NCBI GenBank assembly: GCA_024195585.1 | Contig: SWBL01000139.1 | Location: forward strand, 54,027-118,026 | Direction of reading: 5' to 3' | DNA from: Aureobasidium sp. EXF-3400 | Taxonomy: Eukaryota > Ascomycota > Dothideomycetes > Dothideales > Saccotheciaceae | Length of the DNA stretch: 64,000 nt | In this document: positions 35,107 through 45,644 of the stretch, in pieces | Layout of the letters: every line of letters begins with the position of its first letter | Position numbering within the stretch: position 1 is the first letter of the stretch | Position numbers and translations under genes: made by a program | Notes under the pieces: generated by a model | Databases searched by the model: none | What the model was told of the DNA's origin: nothing | What the model saw: only the letters and a program-made list of their open reading frames with translations

Positions 35107-35965
35107 GCTTGTAATGGCTCATGAAGTAGGTTTGCTGCGTATCGAAGAAGCGATGATACAGAGGAAAGAGAGATGTTGTTGCAGAAGCCTCGGCTAAATG
35201 CGATCGCTGCTTGTCAATGTCAAAAGAAGGGCGGATGAAGGCTGACTTAATTGGAGGTGTGTTGATCAGACCCTCGAAATGTAGTCTTTCTCACGGATGA
35301 AGTATGGAGGTGTATATTACATGTTCTTCTGCACACATGTTATTGCTATTGCCAACTATGAGTACCTATCTATCCATGTATTGACTACCAAGAAGTTTGA
35401 TGCACATCAGGGTCTTTGCAAGCTTAATTAGAGTCATGAGTCAATGTGTACATTCTATAGAGTAGACTGTCCTCCCAGTGTACAAAAGTCTGTAACTTCT
35501 TTCGTACTCCCACTACAGCAAAGAGCAAAGTATACACTATAAAAATGCACGAATGTGTTCGGGAATGGAGGCGTGGCCACAGAGAGCCGATAAATTGCCG
35601 CCTCTCAATGGGCACTGTCCTAATCCGTATAGTATTATGCATTGTTATAGCTGCATGCGTTACATACTTTAGCACACGGGGAGGGTAGAGATACTACATG
35701 AACAGTTGCTGGTCACAGTCTGATACAGGGATCGTCTTGCAGGTTGTGGAGTTGTGCTGATGATCTCCAGGTATCGAGTAGAATGTTCGATGGTTGGGAA
35801 AGGCGTCATGCCGAGCGGAGCGTATGACGGCCGGCTGGACGCCCAAGGCCCCAGTGACCCGTTTCAGGACGTTCTACCCCTCCACAAGTCGTTGCTACAA
35901 CAAACTCTCCTTTGTTTCGTCTCTCCTTGACATTCAGATCACGCACACTGTACCCAACCAATACA
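35107..35965. other. Intergenic region, no gene seen
   Basis: Divergent spacer between the serine dehydratase and the DUF1640 gene. Short frames on both strands lack support. No repeat relation beyond a 16-bp match discussed under rejected items. Confidence 0.45.
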
Positions 35966-36873
35966 ATGGCCGCCTCATCCACATCCATCCCGCGATTCCT
36001 TCTGCCTAGGCTGTCATGGTCTTCTCAGGCCCTGGCTCCGTTTCATACCGCCTCCCGCATTTACGCCTCAACGCTACCGTCAGCCTCGATGAACTACACC
36101 ACACGAGCACTTTCAAGAGCACAGCACTTCCCTTCTGCCGGTCGCATCGCATACGGGCAAACAGCTGTGCAGCAGAGAAGACAGTTCTCGGCCACCACCC
36201 AGCGCAACAGAGACCACCACTTTGACACACTCAAGTTTGTGCAAAGGCTGAAAGATGAGGGCTTCACCGAGGAGCAGGCAGTAGCCATGATGAAGGTCCT
36301 GAGCGATGTCGTTGAAGAGAGGTAAATCATAACCCAAGGCTACTTTGGAATAGACTCAAGCTGAACGGGCAAACTTTCACAGTATCCAAAACCTCACGCG
36401 GACAATGGTACTTCGCGAAGACCAGGAGAAGGCCACATACACGCAGAAGGTCGACTTTGCCAAACTTCGTTCTGAGTTGCTCTCAGCCGACTCGACAGAG
36501 TCATCCCTGACGCGTGCCTCACACGAACGTCTGACCAACGACCTGGCCAAACTCAACTCGAGGCTACGTGACGAAGTCCAGCGTACACAAGCATCAGTGA
36601 GACTGGATCTCAACCTCGAGAAGGGCAGAATCAGAGAAGAAGCCAACTCGCAAGATCTCAAGATCAAAGAGACCGAGACCAGGATCGAACAGGAAGCAGC
36701 AGTACTAAGAGAACGTCTTGAACAAGTCAAGTTCTCGACGCTGCAATGGTTGATGTACGTTTCATCTCCGAACGGACCAATACGGCAAGGGTCTTTGCTA
36801 ACATGGGGATTCTAGGGGTGTAACGACGGGTACTGCCGCCATTATTCTCGGTGTGTGGCGCTTGCTCATGTAG
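35966..36873 (+). CDS. Mitochondrial DUF1640 coiled-coil protein (Fmp32/CCDC90-like)
   Basis: Exons 35966-36321, 36383-36754 and 36816-36873 give 261 residues. The first 90 residues are rich in Arg, Ser and Ala without acids, as in a mitochondrial presequence. FDTLKFVQRLKDEGFTEEQA begins the DUF1640 domain, followed by a long charged coiled coil (residues of about 120-235). It ends with a single hydrophobic helix, TTGTAAIILGVWRLLM, built by the last splice. Yeast Fmp32 and animal MCUR1/CCDC90B share this plan and reside in the mitochondrial inner membrane, with roles in respiratory complex assembly or calcium uptake. The short last exon is needed for the membrane anchor. Confidence 0.9.
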
Positions 36874-37494
36874 CGGCGTGAAGAGTGAGAAGCTGTTCTC
36901 TTTTGTTTCATTTGTTATCCCACGTCATTGACGGGGACATGATATTTCCAGGGTGCTGAACAAGGCACCACTCTTTGCTTTTTCACATATTTTCCTATGT
37001 CATTATTGAGGAGGGGCAAGGGGCGTTTGGAAAGGACATGGTCGGAAATAAGGATGGGAAATTGAGGCCATTTGGGTAGACAGTCATGGTCGTTGTCGAG
37101 ATTATCGGTATACCCATCTAGAGAGTAGCATGATGTAGCCAGGGGCTAGAAATAGAAGGAATTGGGAATTTCAGCTGACAGGCTCGTGAGTACAAGGGTC
37201 TCATGTACGGTGAAGTGAGAGTGTTTATTCTCGGCAAGTCCTTTGCAATTTTAATGATGATGAGGGGCTTTGGAGCTCAGGGCAGGTTTGCTAGTTGGAA
37301 CCTGGTGCAGCTAGTTCAGGGTCGCGACGCCGCACGTGACCAGAGCGCTGCGATTGTGGCCCGCTGGCTGCAGCGCCTTGGACTTCTAAACAAGCAGCTT
37401 CAACCTTTCTCACAGACACATCCTCCTCCGCCGCTCAACTCTCTCACCGCCTCAATCCCACCTCCATCCACTCCCATCCCACTCACAATCTACA
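36874..37494. promoter_or_regulatory. Promoter region of the 14-3-3 gene
   Basis: About 620 bp without a gene. A CACGTG E-box lies at 37333-37338 and a strongly pyrimidine/C-rich leader (37422-37490) precedes the ATG, as is common for highly expressed fungal genes. A role for the E-box is inference. Confidence 0.4.
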
Positions 37495-38785
37495 ATGGCT
37501 ACCGAAGTAAGTCGCGTGTCCCTGTTGCCTCTACCGTCAAGCCCAGCACCAAGCAAGCCCAACAAAACCGCTTGACCCCCTCATTCGGGCCCGCAACCCG
37601 ATGCGTCAACTGATAGACAGATCGCTGACTTTTTTCTCCTACTACAGCGTGAAAGGTATCCAACGACTCCGAATCAGTAACCACGCCCCTTTAGACGTCT
37701 AACATCCAAGCAGCAAGACCTTCCTCGCCAGACTGTGCGAGCAGGCTGAGCGCTACGATGGTACCTTGTTCCTGAACATCCAAAGAGCCTGTGTTCGAAT
37801 GCTAACTGCAATTAACAGAGATGGTCACCTACATGAAGGTTCGCACATGCACCTCCTTTCTCACCAACTCTGCCTTGCTAACCATCAATTCGCCATAACA
37901 GGAAGTCGCCAAGGTAATTCCAATTCGCTCTAGTCGTCGACTCCCTCAGCCACTAACAACAACCAGATCGGTGGTGAACTTACCGTTGACGAGCGTAACC
38001 TCCTCTCTGTCGCCTACAAGAACGTCGTCGGTACCAGACGTGCCTCGTGGCGCATCATCTCCTCGATCGAGCAGAAGGAGGAGCAAAAGGGTACCGACAA
38101 GCACGTTACCATCATCCGCGACTACCGCCAGAAGATTGAGACCGAGCTCGAGAAGGTCTGCCAGGATGTTCTCGACGTCCTTGACGACTCCTTGATCCCC
38201 AAGGCCGAGTCTGGCGAGAGCAAGGTCTTCTACCACAAGATGTGTGTTGACATTACATCATTGATTTTTCGTCATTTCTCTGACAACATTCCAGGAAGGG
38301 TGACTACCACCGTTACCTCGCCGAGTTCGCCTCTGGTGATAAGCGCAAGACCGCTGCCACTGCTGCCCACGAGGCCTACAAGGTATGCGCTCGTCCGACC
38401 ATGTCGCTGTCTTGGACCACGCTGACCAAATCTTTCTTAGAGCGCTACCGACGTCGCCCAGACTGAGCTTACCCCTACCCACCCCATCCGCCTCGGTCTT
38501 GCCCTCAACTTCTCCGTCTTCTACTACGAGATCCTGAACTCCCCCGACCGTGCATGCCACCTCGCCAAGCAGGCCTTTGACGACGCCATCGCCGAGCTCG
38601 ACTCGCTCTCAGAGGAGTCTTACCGTGACAGCACCCTCATCATGCAGCTCCTCCGTGACAACCTTACCCTCTGGACCTCGTCCGACGGTAACGAGCCAGA
38701 GCCCGCTGCCGCCTCCGAGGCCCCCAAGGCCGAGGAGTCCAAGACCACCGAGTCTGTCGAGGAGCCCAAGGCCGAGGCCTCGTAA
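37495..38785 (+). CDS. 14-3-3 protein
   Basis: Phosphoserine/phosphothreonine-binding adaptor of 268 residues, encoded by eight exons: 37495-37506, 37648-37655, 37714-37760, 37819-37838, 37902-37913, 37967-38241, 38295-38382 and 38441-38785. The lengths sum to 269 codons. The rebuilt start is [20 protein letters not shown]. The first 14-3-3 signature is in [19 protein letters not shown] and the second near [17 protein letters not shown]. Residues forming the phosphate pocket (the Lys before NVVG, Arg in GTRRASWR, and RYLAEF) are present. The acidic C-terminal tail (EAPKAEES...EEPKAEAS) is typical. Exons 2 and 5 are only 8 and 12 nt, yet their codons (RES, EVAK) are conserved in the family, so they are real. 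Confidence 0.96.
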
Positions 38786-39910
38786 AGAGACGACTCGAGT
38801 ATCACGAAACCCACTTGACCATTTCACGTCTTTTTTCGCACAGACGCCCTCTGGCTTGGAGCGCGCCGTCTGGTCTGGAGCACTACTGAGCGTCGAAATG
38901 AATTGATTCCCCAAAATGCGTTGCAGCTTGACGAATACACTAGCCGATTTGACATTTTTTCCTACCCATCCCTTAACTCTCCACAAAAACCTCTCTTTTC
39001 ATTTTGGCTCGCTCAGTAATCTCGTGCTCCTTGCCATGATGATCGTCGTCCCCCTTGACTGCGCTGAAATACCCCTTTTGGTTGTTTTTACTGTATTCCC
39101 TTTTACGTCATTCCTTATACCTCCTCGCTTACGAAGCGCCAAATCAACATTTCAAACAAAATTGATGTTGCTTGACTTTTTTTGTGTTTTGTAACGCTGA
39201 TGTTTTTCCGTCCACACCACAAGGTCATCGTTGATGATCCTAACTCAAGAGCCTGCTGCATCAGAGTTCATTTCTTCTCGGCTGCTAGTCCCACATCCAG
39301 GACCTGTAGGATCTGTTGCTGACAAAGCAGATACATAGCACAACACATTTCTACATGAGCGAAGAGTGGTTGGCAATTAGCCTTAATATGACCGTTCTAC
39401 ACAACGCAGCGTGATTCAAACCTCCTTCATACGAATAGACCAGATCAAGAAGACAACCATAGCCGAGCTCACAACTGGCGACCAGTGAAACTCAGCCCCT
39501 CTCTCCGAACGCTAACAAAGATGACAAAGCCTTCTTTGTCTCTTTGCAATTTGAGTGCTTGCAAAAGAGAAGAAAGAACATACAGGCATTGTTAGCAGCG
39601 ATGCAATGGATTGCCTTGTCTTTTGCTTTCTTTGAGTATCTTGACTATAACATTGACATCCATTCTTACTATCTGACCTTTCTGCTCACCACCACTTGAC
39701 TTGGAAAAACCGGACTGTCGAGGCATTAGCTCAGGACTCAGGTTCTTACGATTCACAACTTTCTTCAGGATAGGAAAGTTAAGCAAGTGTCTAGAGCTTT
39801 ACGAGCAAGTCTTGTAACCATCAGTCCTATCTTTCTCAGCACCAACTTCGACTTCTGGTGAGTCGCTGTTATCCCTCGCAAGCAACAACAGTTTCAGATC
39901 TACAACAATA
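38786..39910. other. Intergenic region, no gene seen
   Basis: This is a T/C-rich 3' region after the 14-3-3 gene and about 800 bp with no recognisable coding, RNA or repeat structure on either strand. Confidence 0.45.
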
Positions 39911-40339
39911 ATGCGTTCGCACCTTCGTCTTCACATCCCCAACCTGTCAGACCTCAATCTCATGATTCCATCTCTCTGCCACAGCCCTACCTCCTCTTTC
40001 TCATCCTCGTATCTCTCTCGCTCCTCCAGCATCCACAGCAATACCTCTTCTACCTCTTCTACCTCTTCCACCATCACTGACAAGCCTGAACTGGTATGTC
40101 CCCCTTCCCCCATCACCGCTCTGATTCTATCTTCATGGCACAAATACGATTGGGCAAATAGCAGCGATGCACTTGCTGATTGGTTGAATGCTAGATGGAA
40201 GAAATCGGGATATGCTGTTGACAGAAGGGTTGTGCATTTTTTGATTAAGATGGATGGGGTTAGGGATGTGCAGATGGGGCTGGGAGATTGTTTGGGAGGT
40301 GCTTTTGTTAGGCCTTTGAGGGTGGTGATAGAGGAGTAG
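39911..40339 (+). CDS. Orphan ORF of 142 codons, weak
   Basis: Not recognised. It begins MRSHLRLHIPNLSDLNLM, has a Ser-rich stretch encoded in part by a 9-bp tandem repeat (TCTACCTCT-type, about 40045-40070), and ends with a better-looking segment containing SWHKYDWANSSDALADWLNA and VVHFLIKMDGVRDVQMG. A GTATGT at 40094 could be an intron donor, in which case the downstream frame would change meaning. A 185-codon frame overlaps it on the opposite strand. It may be a lineage-specific gene or chance. Confidence 0.35.
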   Translation: MRSHLRLHIPNLSDLNLMIPSLCHSPTSSFSSSYLSRSSSIHSNTSSTSSTSSTITDKPELVCPPSPITALILSSWHKYDWANSSDALADWLNARWKKSGYAVDRRVVHFLIKMDGVRDVQMGLGDCLGGAFVRPLRVVIEE

Positions 40340-41984
40340 GTGGTTTGGTCTGGTGGGTTAATGATGCTCCTGGTGTGCTTTTGCTTGATGCAAAGCAAAG
40401 AGTGGTAAGTTTTAGTTCTTTTTTCTTTTTTTTTCTTTTTTTGCGTTGTACTGTTTATAGCTGATATTGCAATTCTAACTAATGGCATTACACCATTCTA
40501 AATTTCCTTGTCTGACCAATCCTTCATTAGTCTGATCTTGTCTCTTCCCTTGTGACTCGTGTCTTCTCTTGTTTTCGCTACCCGTTACTGTAAATCTGAA
40601 TGGTAGCTGCTATAGCCTCAATACCATGGCGCATCTCCGATCCTTCATTGAGGTATATAGATGGAAAGACTTTGTAGACCACGCATCGAGTCCACAAAAG
40701 GGAAGCGGAAGTCTCCTTATGCGCACCTAGGAACTAGAGTTGAACGATGGGCTGCCATGTAAATCACTCAGCTCTACCAAGCATCATTCTGTTTGGGCCT
40801 GAGTCACCTCAGGCGCAGGAAATAATAGCGCCTCCATCTTAAAGGCCATTTAATAGCCATAAAATCACGCATAAGTTGCATATTGAGATCAACGGGCGTT
40901 GCTTCCACAGAGAAACGCCTAAGGTCTGTAGAGCTGCCGAAGCAAGATTTCTTCTAATCCAGCGTGATCGTGAGTTTTGGCTTCTGAAGAGCAAAAATCA
41001 TGTCGTCGTTGTTGAGAACAAAGGCATTGAAGACGACTGACTCGCCAACAGATCAATGGCCTCTTAGCAATAGATGAAATTCTCTCAACATGTTTTATAT
41101 GCAAAGAGAGAAAATACAAACAAGAAAATGCATGTGGGGATAGAAGAATAAAGTGGAGTTGTTTGGGCGTTGAACTTGAGTGCAAATGCCGTCGATGACA
41201 AAGGCATCGAGAATGGAGTGGCATCGACATCTTGGCGGGTGCGCACGGCAGCATGTCACTCTGGCCAAGGACGTTTGGAGAAGCTGATGGAAAGGAAAAA
41301 GCGCTGCTGGGAGAAATGGAGTAAAGGAACGGAAGCAAAGACGGGACAAAATCACCGATTGAAAACAGGAAATAGCGGAGAAGTAAACAGCAGCACAGCA
41401 TGAATGGGCGCGTGAGTTCAAGTTGTTCGCAGTTGGCAGTGAGGGTGTGTCATGGATTTCCTGACCAAATATGACGCTTTGTGGGGGCGGCGGTTGAGAG
41501 ATTTTGAACAGACGGAGCCAGCCTCACCCAGGCTACACACAGACCTTGGACTTTTCTAACACCTCACACTCTCCGCACCTTCTCCCCTTCCTTTTCGCAA
41601 CTTACATCGCTCCCAATCCACAAATCACGCATTCCCACGCGTCCGCTTCATCCTACCACGCACATCGCGTCGTCGAATGAACCTGGACGACTGAGGGATT
41701 TTCGTCACCTCTTCTTGTGGCTCCAAACGACCTCTTGTCGGAGTACGATTTGCTTTTTAGTCTGCACCAGACTCCTCCTCTGAACTCGCCTGAACCCCAG
41801 CTGCCGCATAGGACTATCTCTGGAGCTCTTCCTCTCCCGGAGGAAGACTCGTGGAGGCCTAGCCGTCAATCCAGTCTAGGTTTCGCGCCCTTCAAGCCCC
41901 CATAAGACGATATTGGACGACCTTGTAACCCACTCTAAACAACCACTCGATCGCGAGCCTTTTGAAATCTCTTACTATCTGGTA
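40340..41984. other. Long upstream region of ornithine decarboxylase
   Basis: It has pyrimidine tracts at 40417-40442 (mostly T) and a C/T-rich stretch near 41520-41660 that probably belongs to the promoter and leader. A 160-codon minus-strand frame (40919-41401) is Cys/Leu/Ser-rich and not convincing. A short upstream ORF is listed separately. Confidence 0.45.
41677..41694 (+). promoter_or_regulatory. Upstream ORF (MNLDD) in the presumed ODC leader
   Basis: ATG AAC CTG GAC GAC TGA lies about 290 bp before the ODC start, after a C/T-rich promoter-like stretch. Long leaders with small uORFs are known for fungal ornithine decarboxylase genes; whether this ATG is in the mRNA is inference. Confidence 0.35.
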
Positions 41985-43322
41985 ATGGCACCTTCGGCTA
42001 TCTCTCCGACCACTGAGCAATATGCATCTTTGTCGCTGAAAGAAACCTACACCCCTCGTCTCGAAGGAAGCCACAATGGAAAGGCTCTATCCAAGGCCAT
42101 GATTGGCCGTGCTCTGCAGCAGCGTGTTCAGAGCATTGACCAAGACACATGCGAACCCGGCGAAGAGGACGCCTTCTTCGTCGCTGACATGGGCGACATC
42201 TACCGCCAGCACCTGCGCTGGAAGAAGCACCTCAACCGCGTCAAGCCCCACTATGCCGTCAAATGCAACCCTGACCCCCAGGTTCTTCGTCTGCTTGCTG
42301 CCATGGGCACTGGCTTCGACTGCGCTTCCAAGGCCGAGATTGACATGGTTCTTCGCCTCGGTGTCGACCCCTCTCGCATCATCTACGCTCAACCTTGCAA
42401 GACCAAGTCCTACGTCCGCTATGCCGCCAAGCAGGGCGTGCGCCAAATGACATTTGACAACTCTGACGAGCTTTACAAGATCAAAGAACTATACCCTGAT
42501 GCCGAGCTTTACCTCCGTATCCTGACTGACGACTCGGCCAGTCTGTGCCGTCTGAGTCTCAAGTTTGGTGCTTCTCTCGATGATACGGGTGATCTCTTGG
42601 CCCTCGCCAGAAAGCTCGAACTCAATGTGGTTGGTGTTGCCTTCCACGTCGGATCTGGTGCTTCTGACCCTGCAGCCTTCTTGAAGGCCGTCCGCGACGC
42701 CCGTTTCGTCTTTGACCAGGCAGCTGCTCTCGGATACGAGCTCAAGACTCTCGATGTTGGTGGTGGATTCGTTAGCGAGACCTTCGACGACATGGCCGCT
42801 GTGCTCTCCGTCGCATTGGACGAGTACTTCCCTCCCAGCGTCCGCGTCATTGGCGAGCCTGGACGCTACTACGTCTCCTCGGCTTTCACTATTGCATGCA
42901 ACGTCATTGCTCGTCGTGCAGTTGAGGACAAGGCCCTCGGCACCAACAGCTACATGCTTTACCTCAACGACGGTGTCTACGGCAACTTCAGCTCTATCAT
43001 GTTCGACCATCAGCACCCTATCCCTCGCGTGCTGAAGGCTGCTAGCTCGCCCAGCTCCACCTACGATACAGTGGCCGCGTACGATGCTGGTAACCAGTTG
43101 CCTCTCGAGTACTCCATCTGGGGCCCAACCTGCGATGGCATCGATTGCATTTCTGCAAGCTGGACCTGCGCGCAGACTCTTGATGTTGGCGATTGGCTCT
43201 ACTTCGAGGACATGGGCGCCTACACCAAGTGCAGTGCCACCAAGTTCAACGGATTCAGCGACAGCCACGCTACTGTCTATATTTCCAGCGAGCCTGGCGC
43301 ATCTGCCCTTTTGGGATACTAG
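41985..43322 (+). CDS. SPE1: Ornithine decarboxylase
   Basis: Intronless 445-residue PLP enzyme of the group IV (alanine racemase-fold) decarboxylases, making putrescine from ornithine as the first step of polyamine synthesis. The PLP lysine is Lys93 in HYAVKCNPDP. AFHVGSG and the glycine loop in LDVGGGFV and EPGRYY bind cofactor phosphate. The active-site cysteine is Cys383 in WGPTCDGIDC. The C-terminus SSEPGASALLGY is complete. The ATG at 41985 is the first in frame; a near-in-frame upstream open stretch has no ATG. A long leader precedes it. A 279-codon frame on the opposite strand is a shadow of this strongly biased coding sequence. Confidence 0.97.
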   Translation: MAPSAISPTTEQYASLSLKETYTPRLEGSHNGKALSKAMIGRALQQRVQSIDQDTCEPGEEDAFFVADMGDIYRQHLRWKKHLNRVKPHYAVKCNPDPQVLRLLAAMGTGFDCASKAEIDMVLRLGVDPSRIIYAQPCKTKSYVRYAAKQGVRQMTFDNSDELYKIKELYPDAELYLRILTDDSASLCRLSLKFGASLDDTGDLLALARKLELNVVGVAFHVGSGASDPAAFLKAVRDARFVFDQAAALGYELKTLDVGGGFVSETFDDMAAVLSVALDEYFPPSVRVIGEPGRYYVSSAFTIACNVIARRAVEDKALGTNSYMLYLNDGVYGNFSSIMFDHQHPIPRVLKAASSPSSTYDTVAAYDAGNQLPLEYSIWGPTCDGIDCISASWTCAQTLDVGDWLYFEDMGAYTKCSATKFNGFSDSHATVYISSEPGASALLGY

Positions 43323-44629
43323 GCACAATTCCTTGCCTTCTCGGGGGCAGGATTTTGTAGTGAAACGGCAATTGTTGCTAGAAAAAAGTGTTTTTTTGTG
43401 TTCTGATCGTTGGTTTGCGTTGTTGTCCTTGATACATGATGTTAGCTACTTGCTTAATAATAGTACATGGAATTGTTTATATCATTGTTTGGACGTCCTT
43501 CTTCCAGCACCTATCCTTTTGTGTGTCGTGTGACCCATGATTGTCGTTTTCCAGATGGATAGTTTGGTCATATGCTGCTTCCCTAGCTTCCCTCCTTTGG
43601 GAAGTGATTGTGTGTTTTGAAGACTTCCTTCCATTTCCGTTTTGTCTCTATCGTTCCTCTTTCTTGTTCATATGGAAGGAGCGATCTTATAATGATGGAA
43701 TGAGCAACCCACTGCGTAAAAGAGGGCAACCACGAAGGAAAAGCAGCGATTATGTCAGCAGTCGAATAAAATCTGATCCAATCTCAGACTTTGTCATGGA
43801 ATTACGACAATGTTTTGAACATTGGACGGTGTTTACGTTCAGGCGAAGGCTCAAAGCTTCATGATATATCACATGTTTGACAACTTTTCCAGAGTGAATC
43901 ACGACACAAGAGAATCAGATGGAAAAAAAGTGTAGACATCTTACCTGATACACTCGATAATGCAACACGATCTAGAGATCGAAGAGACGAGCATACATGA
44001 TATAGTGGTTCCATAAATGATCAAAGCACAGAAGGACAGGGTGATATCCCAGTCAAAACGAACCGAACAGAAAACAGAGCCGATGCATGCAGGCAAATGC
44101 ACCTCGGCAGAAGGTCCGAAAAATGACATGCAACCCCTTGGTAGATCAGGGCAGCCGAGGCAGGCTTGTTTCCTATTCCAAGATCTTGAGAGCAGGCCCG
44201 TCCAAAAAAAATCCAACGACGAGACAAAGGTCAAGACGAGTAAACAACAGACCGACCCGTGTGATCAAGGTGGAGCCAGTATTTCACCATTCTTGAAAGT
44301 TAATCAGACCTGGCTTAGAGGATTTCTTTGCACATCAAAAGGGTGAGGCCATTTCGATTTTTGGTAAAAGCAGAACGCTCATGCTTTGAATTCGATTGAA
44401 TCGAGATATACTAGTTACAAGCTTTGTCTCCCTAGCAGAGAGCAACTGGAGGGTATTTTGTAGATTTTCTCTGGCTTTCTGTGTATGACCCTCTTATTTG
44501 ATGAATAGGCGTCAAAATGCTAATAATTCATGACCTTTGCATTGCTTCGTCCGCGTGTTCATCATGCCAAAAGTACGTGCTTCGTGTTTGCGTAACAGAT
44601 CCGATGAAAAGAAGGATGAGACGAGCGAT
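43323..44629. other. Convergent intergenic region, about 1.3 kb
   Basis: It lies between the stop codons of the ODC gene and a small minus-strand gene. It is moderately A/T-rich with several frames of 70-110 codons and no supported gene. No tRNA-like B box was seen. Confidence 0.45.
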
Positions 44630-45215
44630 CTATTTGCCCTTCTCGGTGCCGTAGTGGGCCTTGTTCCAGGCCTTGTCGAAAGTTCCGGGCTCGCCAGGGC
44701 GCTGGGAGATCTGGTGCTCTTGGAAGTGTTCACTGCGAATGCCTGAGGCGTTGGTCTTGATGTTAGAAGAAGTCGTCAGTTTAATGGATATTTTGGGGAG
44801 TGTGAACCTTTGGGATCTACCTGGTTTTCTTGTGTGTTTTCGATGTTACCACGGGGGGTAGCGGCGCCAGGGGTGTGGACGTCTGAGCCACCGCCTGCTG
44901 ACCAGCGGGCGCCAATGTTCTTTGTGCCTTGGGTCTCGAAGACGTTGCTGTATTAGAAGAACAGGGTTAGCCAGAAGGTCAAAATGGGCTGCAGATGAAG
45001 AATGGTGTGGTTCGTAGGAAGAAGGAGCCAATTGCTAGGCTGCGCTTTCCATAGCTGCCTCAATGGAGTCTTGGAGGAATTGTGGGTTTGTGAGGCATTG
45101 AAGTAGAAGGAGGAAGTGCGTACGAAGTCTTAGAGCCGGGAGTAGGGATGAAGGCAGCACCAACGAGGACACCACCGAGGATGACCAGGTTGCGAGGGCG
45201 ACTCCAGAAAGACAT
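44630..45215 (-). CDS. Small membrane-anchored protein, function unknown
   Basis: Exons 45215-45124, 44947-44821 and 44755-44630 give 114 residues. The start MSFWSRPRNLVILGGVLVGA forms a positively charged N-terminus followed by one hydrophobic helix, then a hydrophilic part: NVFETQGTKNIGARWSAGGG, NIENTQENQ, and a conserved-looking C-terminus HQISQRPGEPGTFDKAWNKA, HYGTEKGK. The layout suggests a mitochondrial inner-membrane or intermembrane-space protein with a signal anchor (inference). All three exons agree in frame and the donors and acceptors are good. I recall no named homologue. It is divergent from the ERD1-like gene. Confidence 0.78.
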
Positions 45216-45644
45216 GGCTGATGTGAGGTTGTGGTATTGGAGAGGACTAGTTGAAGGAAGTCTGATTTAGAAAGGCGTCAATTGAAAGGGTTCAGTAGGT
45301 TGAAAGTTGATGGAGTAAGGTCGAGAGAAGAAGAATTGATTCAGAGGAAAGACAAAAGAGCAGAGGGTCAGTTTGACGTTTCCAGCTGCAGCATCACAGT
45401 TCGATCAATGACAGGTGATGCCATGACGACATTTGGACGATTTAACATTCGCAGTCCAGATCGGCCGAGGGCCAGGGCGATGGGTTGAGAACCGGGGTGA
45501 GCCTCCGTGGCGTTGGCAACGCAAGCTTGCGCAAACTACCTAGCTAAGGGAACGTTGAATGTATTTTGGGAATTGCGCCTGTTTACAGCACGCGACTCCC
45601 TGAATGTCCACTCCTGCACGCATTCAAACACAGGACTAGCTGTC
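45216..45644. promoter_or_regulatory. Divergent promoter region
   Basis: About 430 bp between two oppositely oriented start codons (small membrane protein and ERD1-like gene). No specific site is claimed. Confidence 0.35.

Noticed and set aside
40919..41421. Two overlapping minus-strand frames of 108-160 codons upstream of ODC
   Set aside because: Composition is Cys/Leu/Ser-rich with no domain; the region is more likely ODC promoter.
42489..43328. 279-codon open frame on the minus strand inside ornithine decarboxylase
   Set aside because: It lies wholly opposite a well-conserved coding exon with strong third-position GC bias, which leaves the antisense frame free of stops. No domain features.
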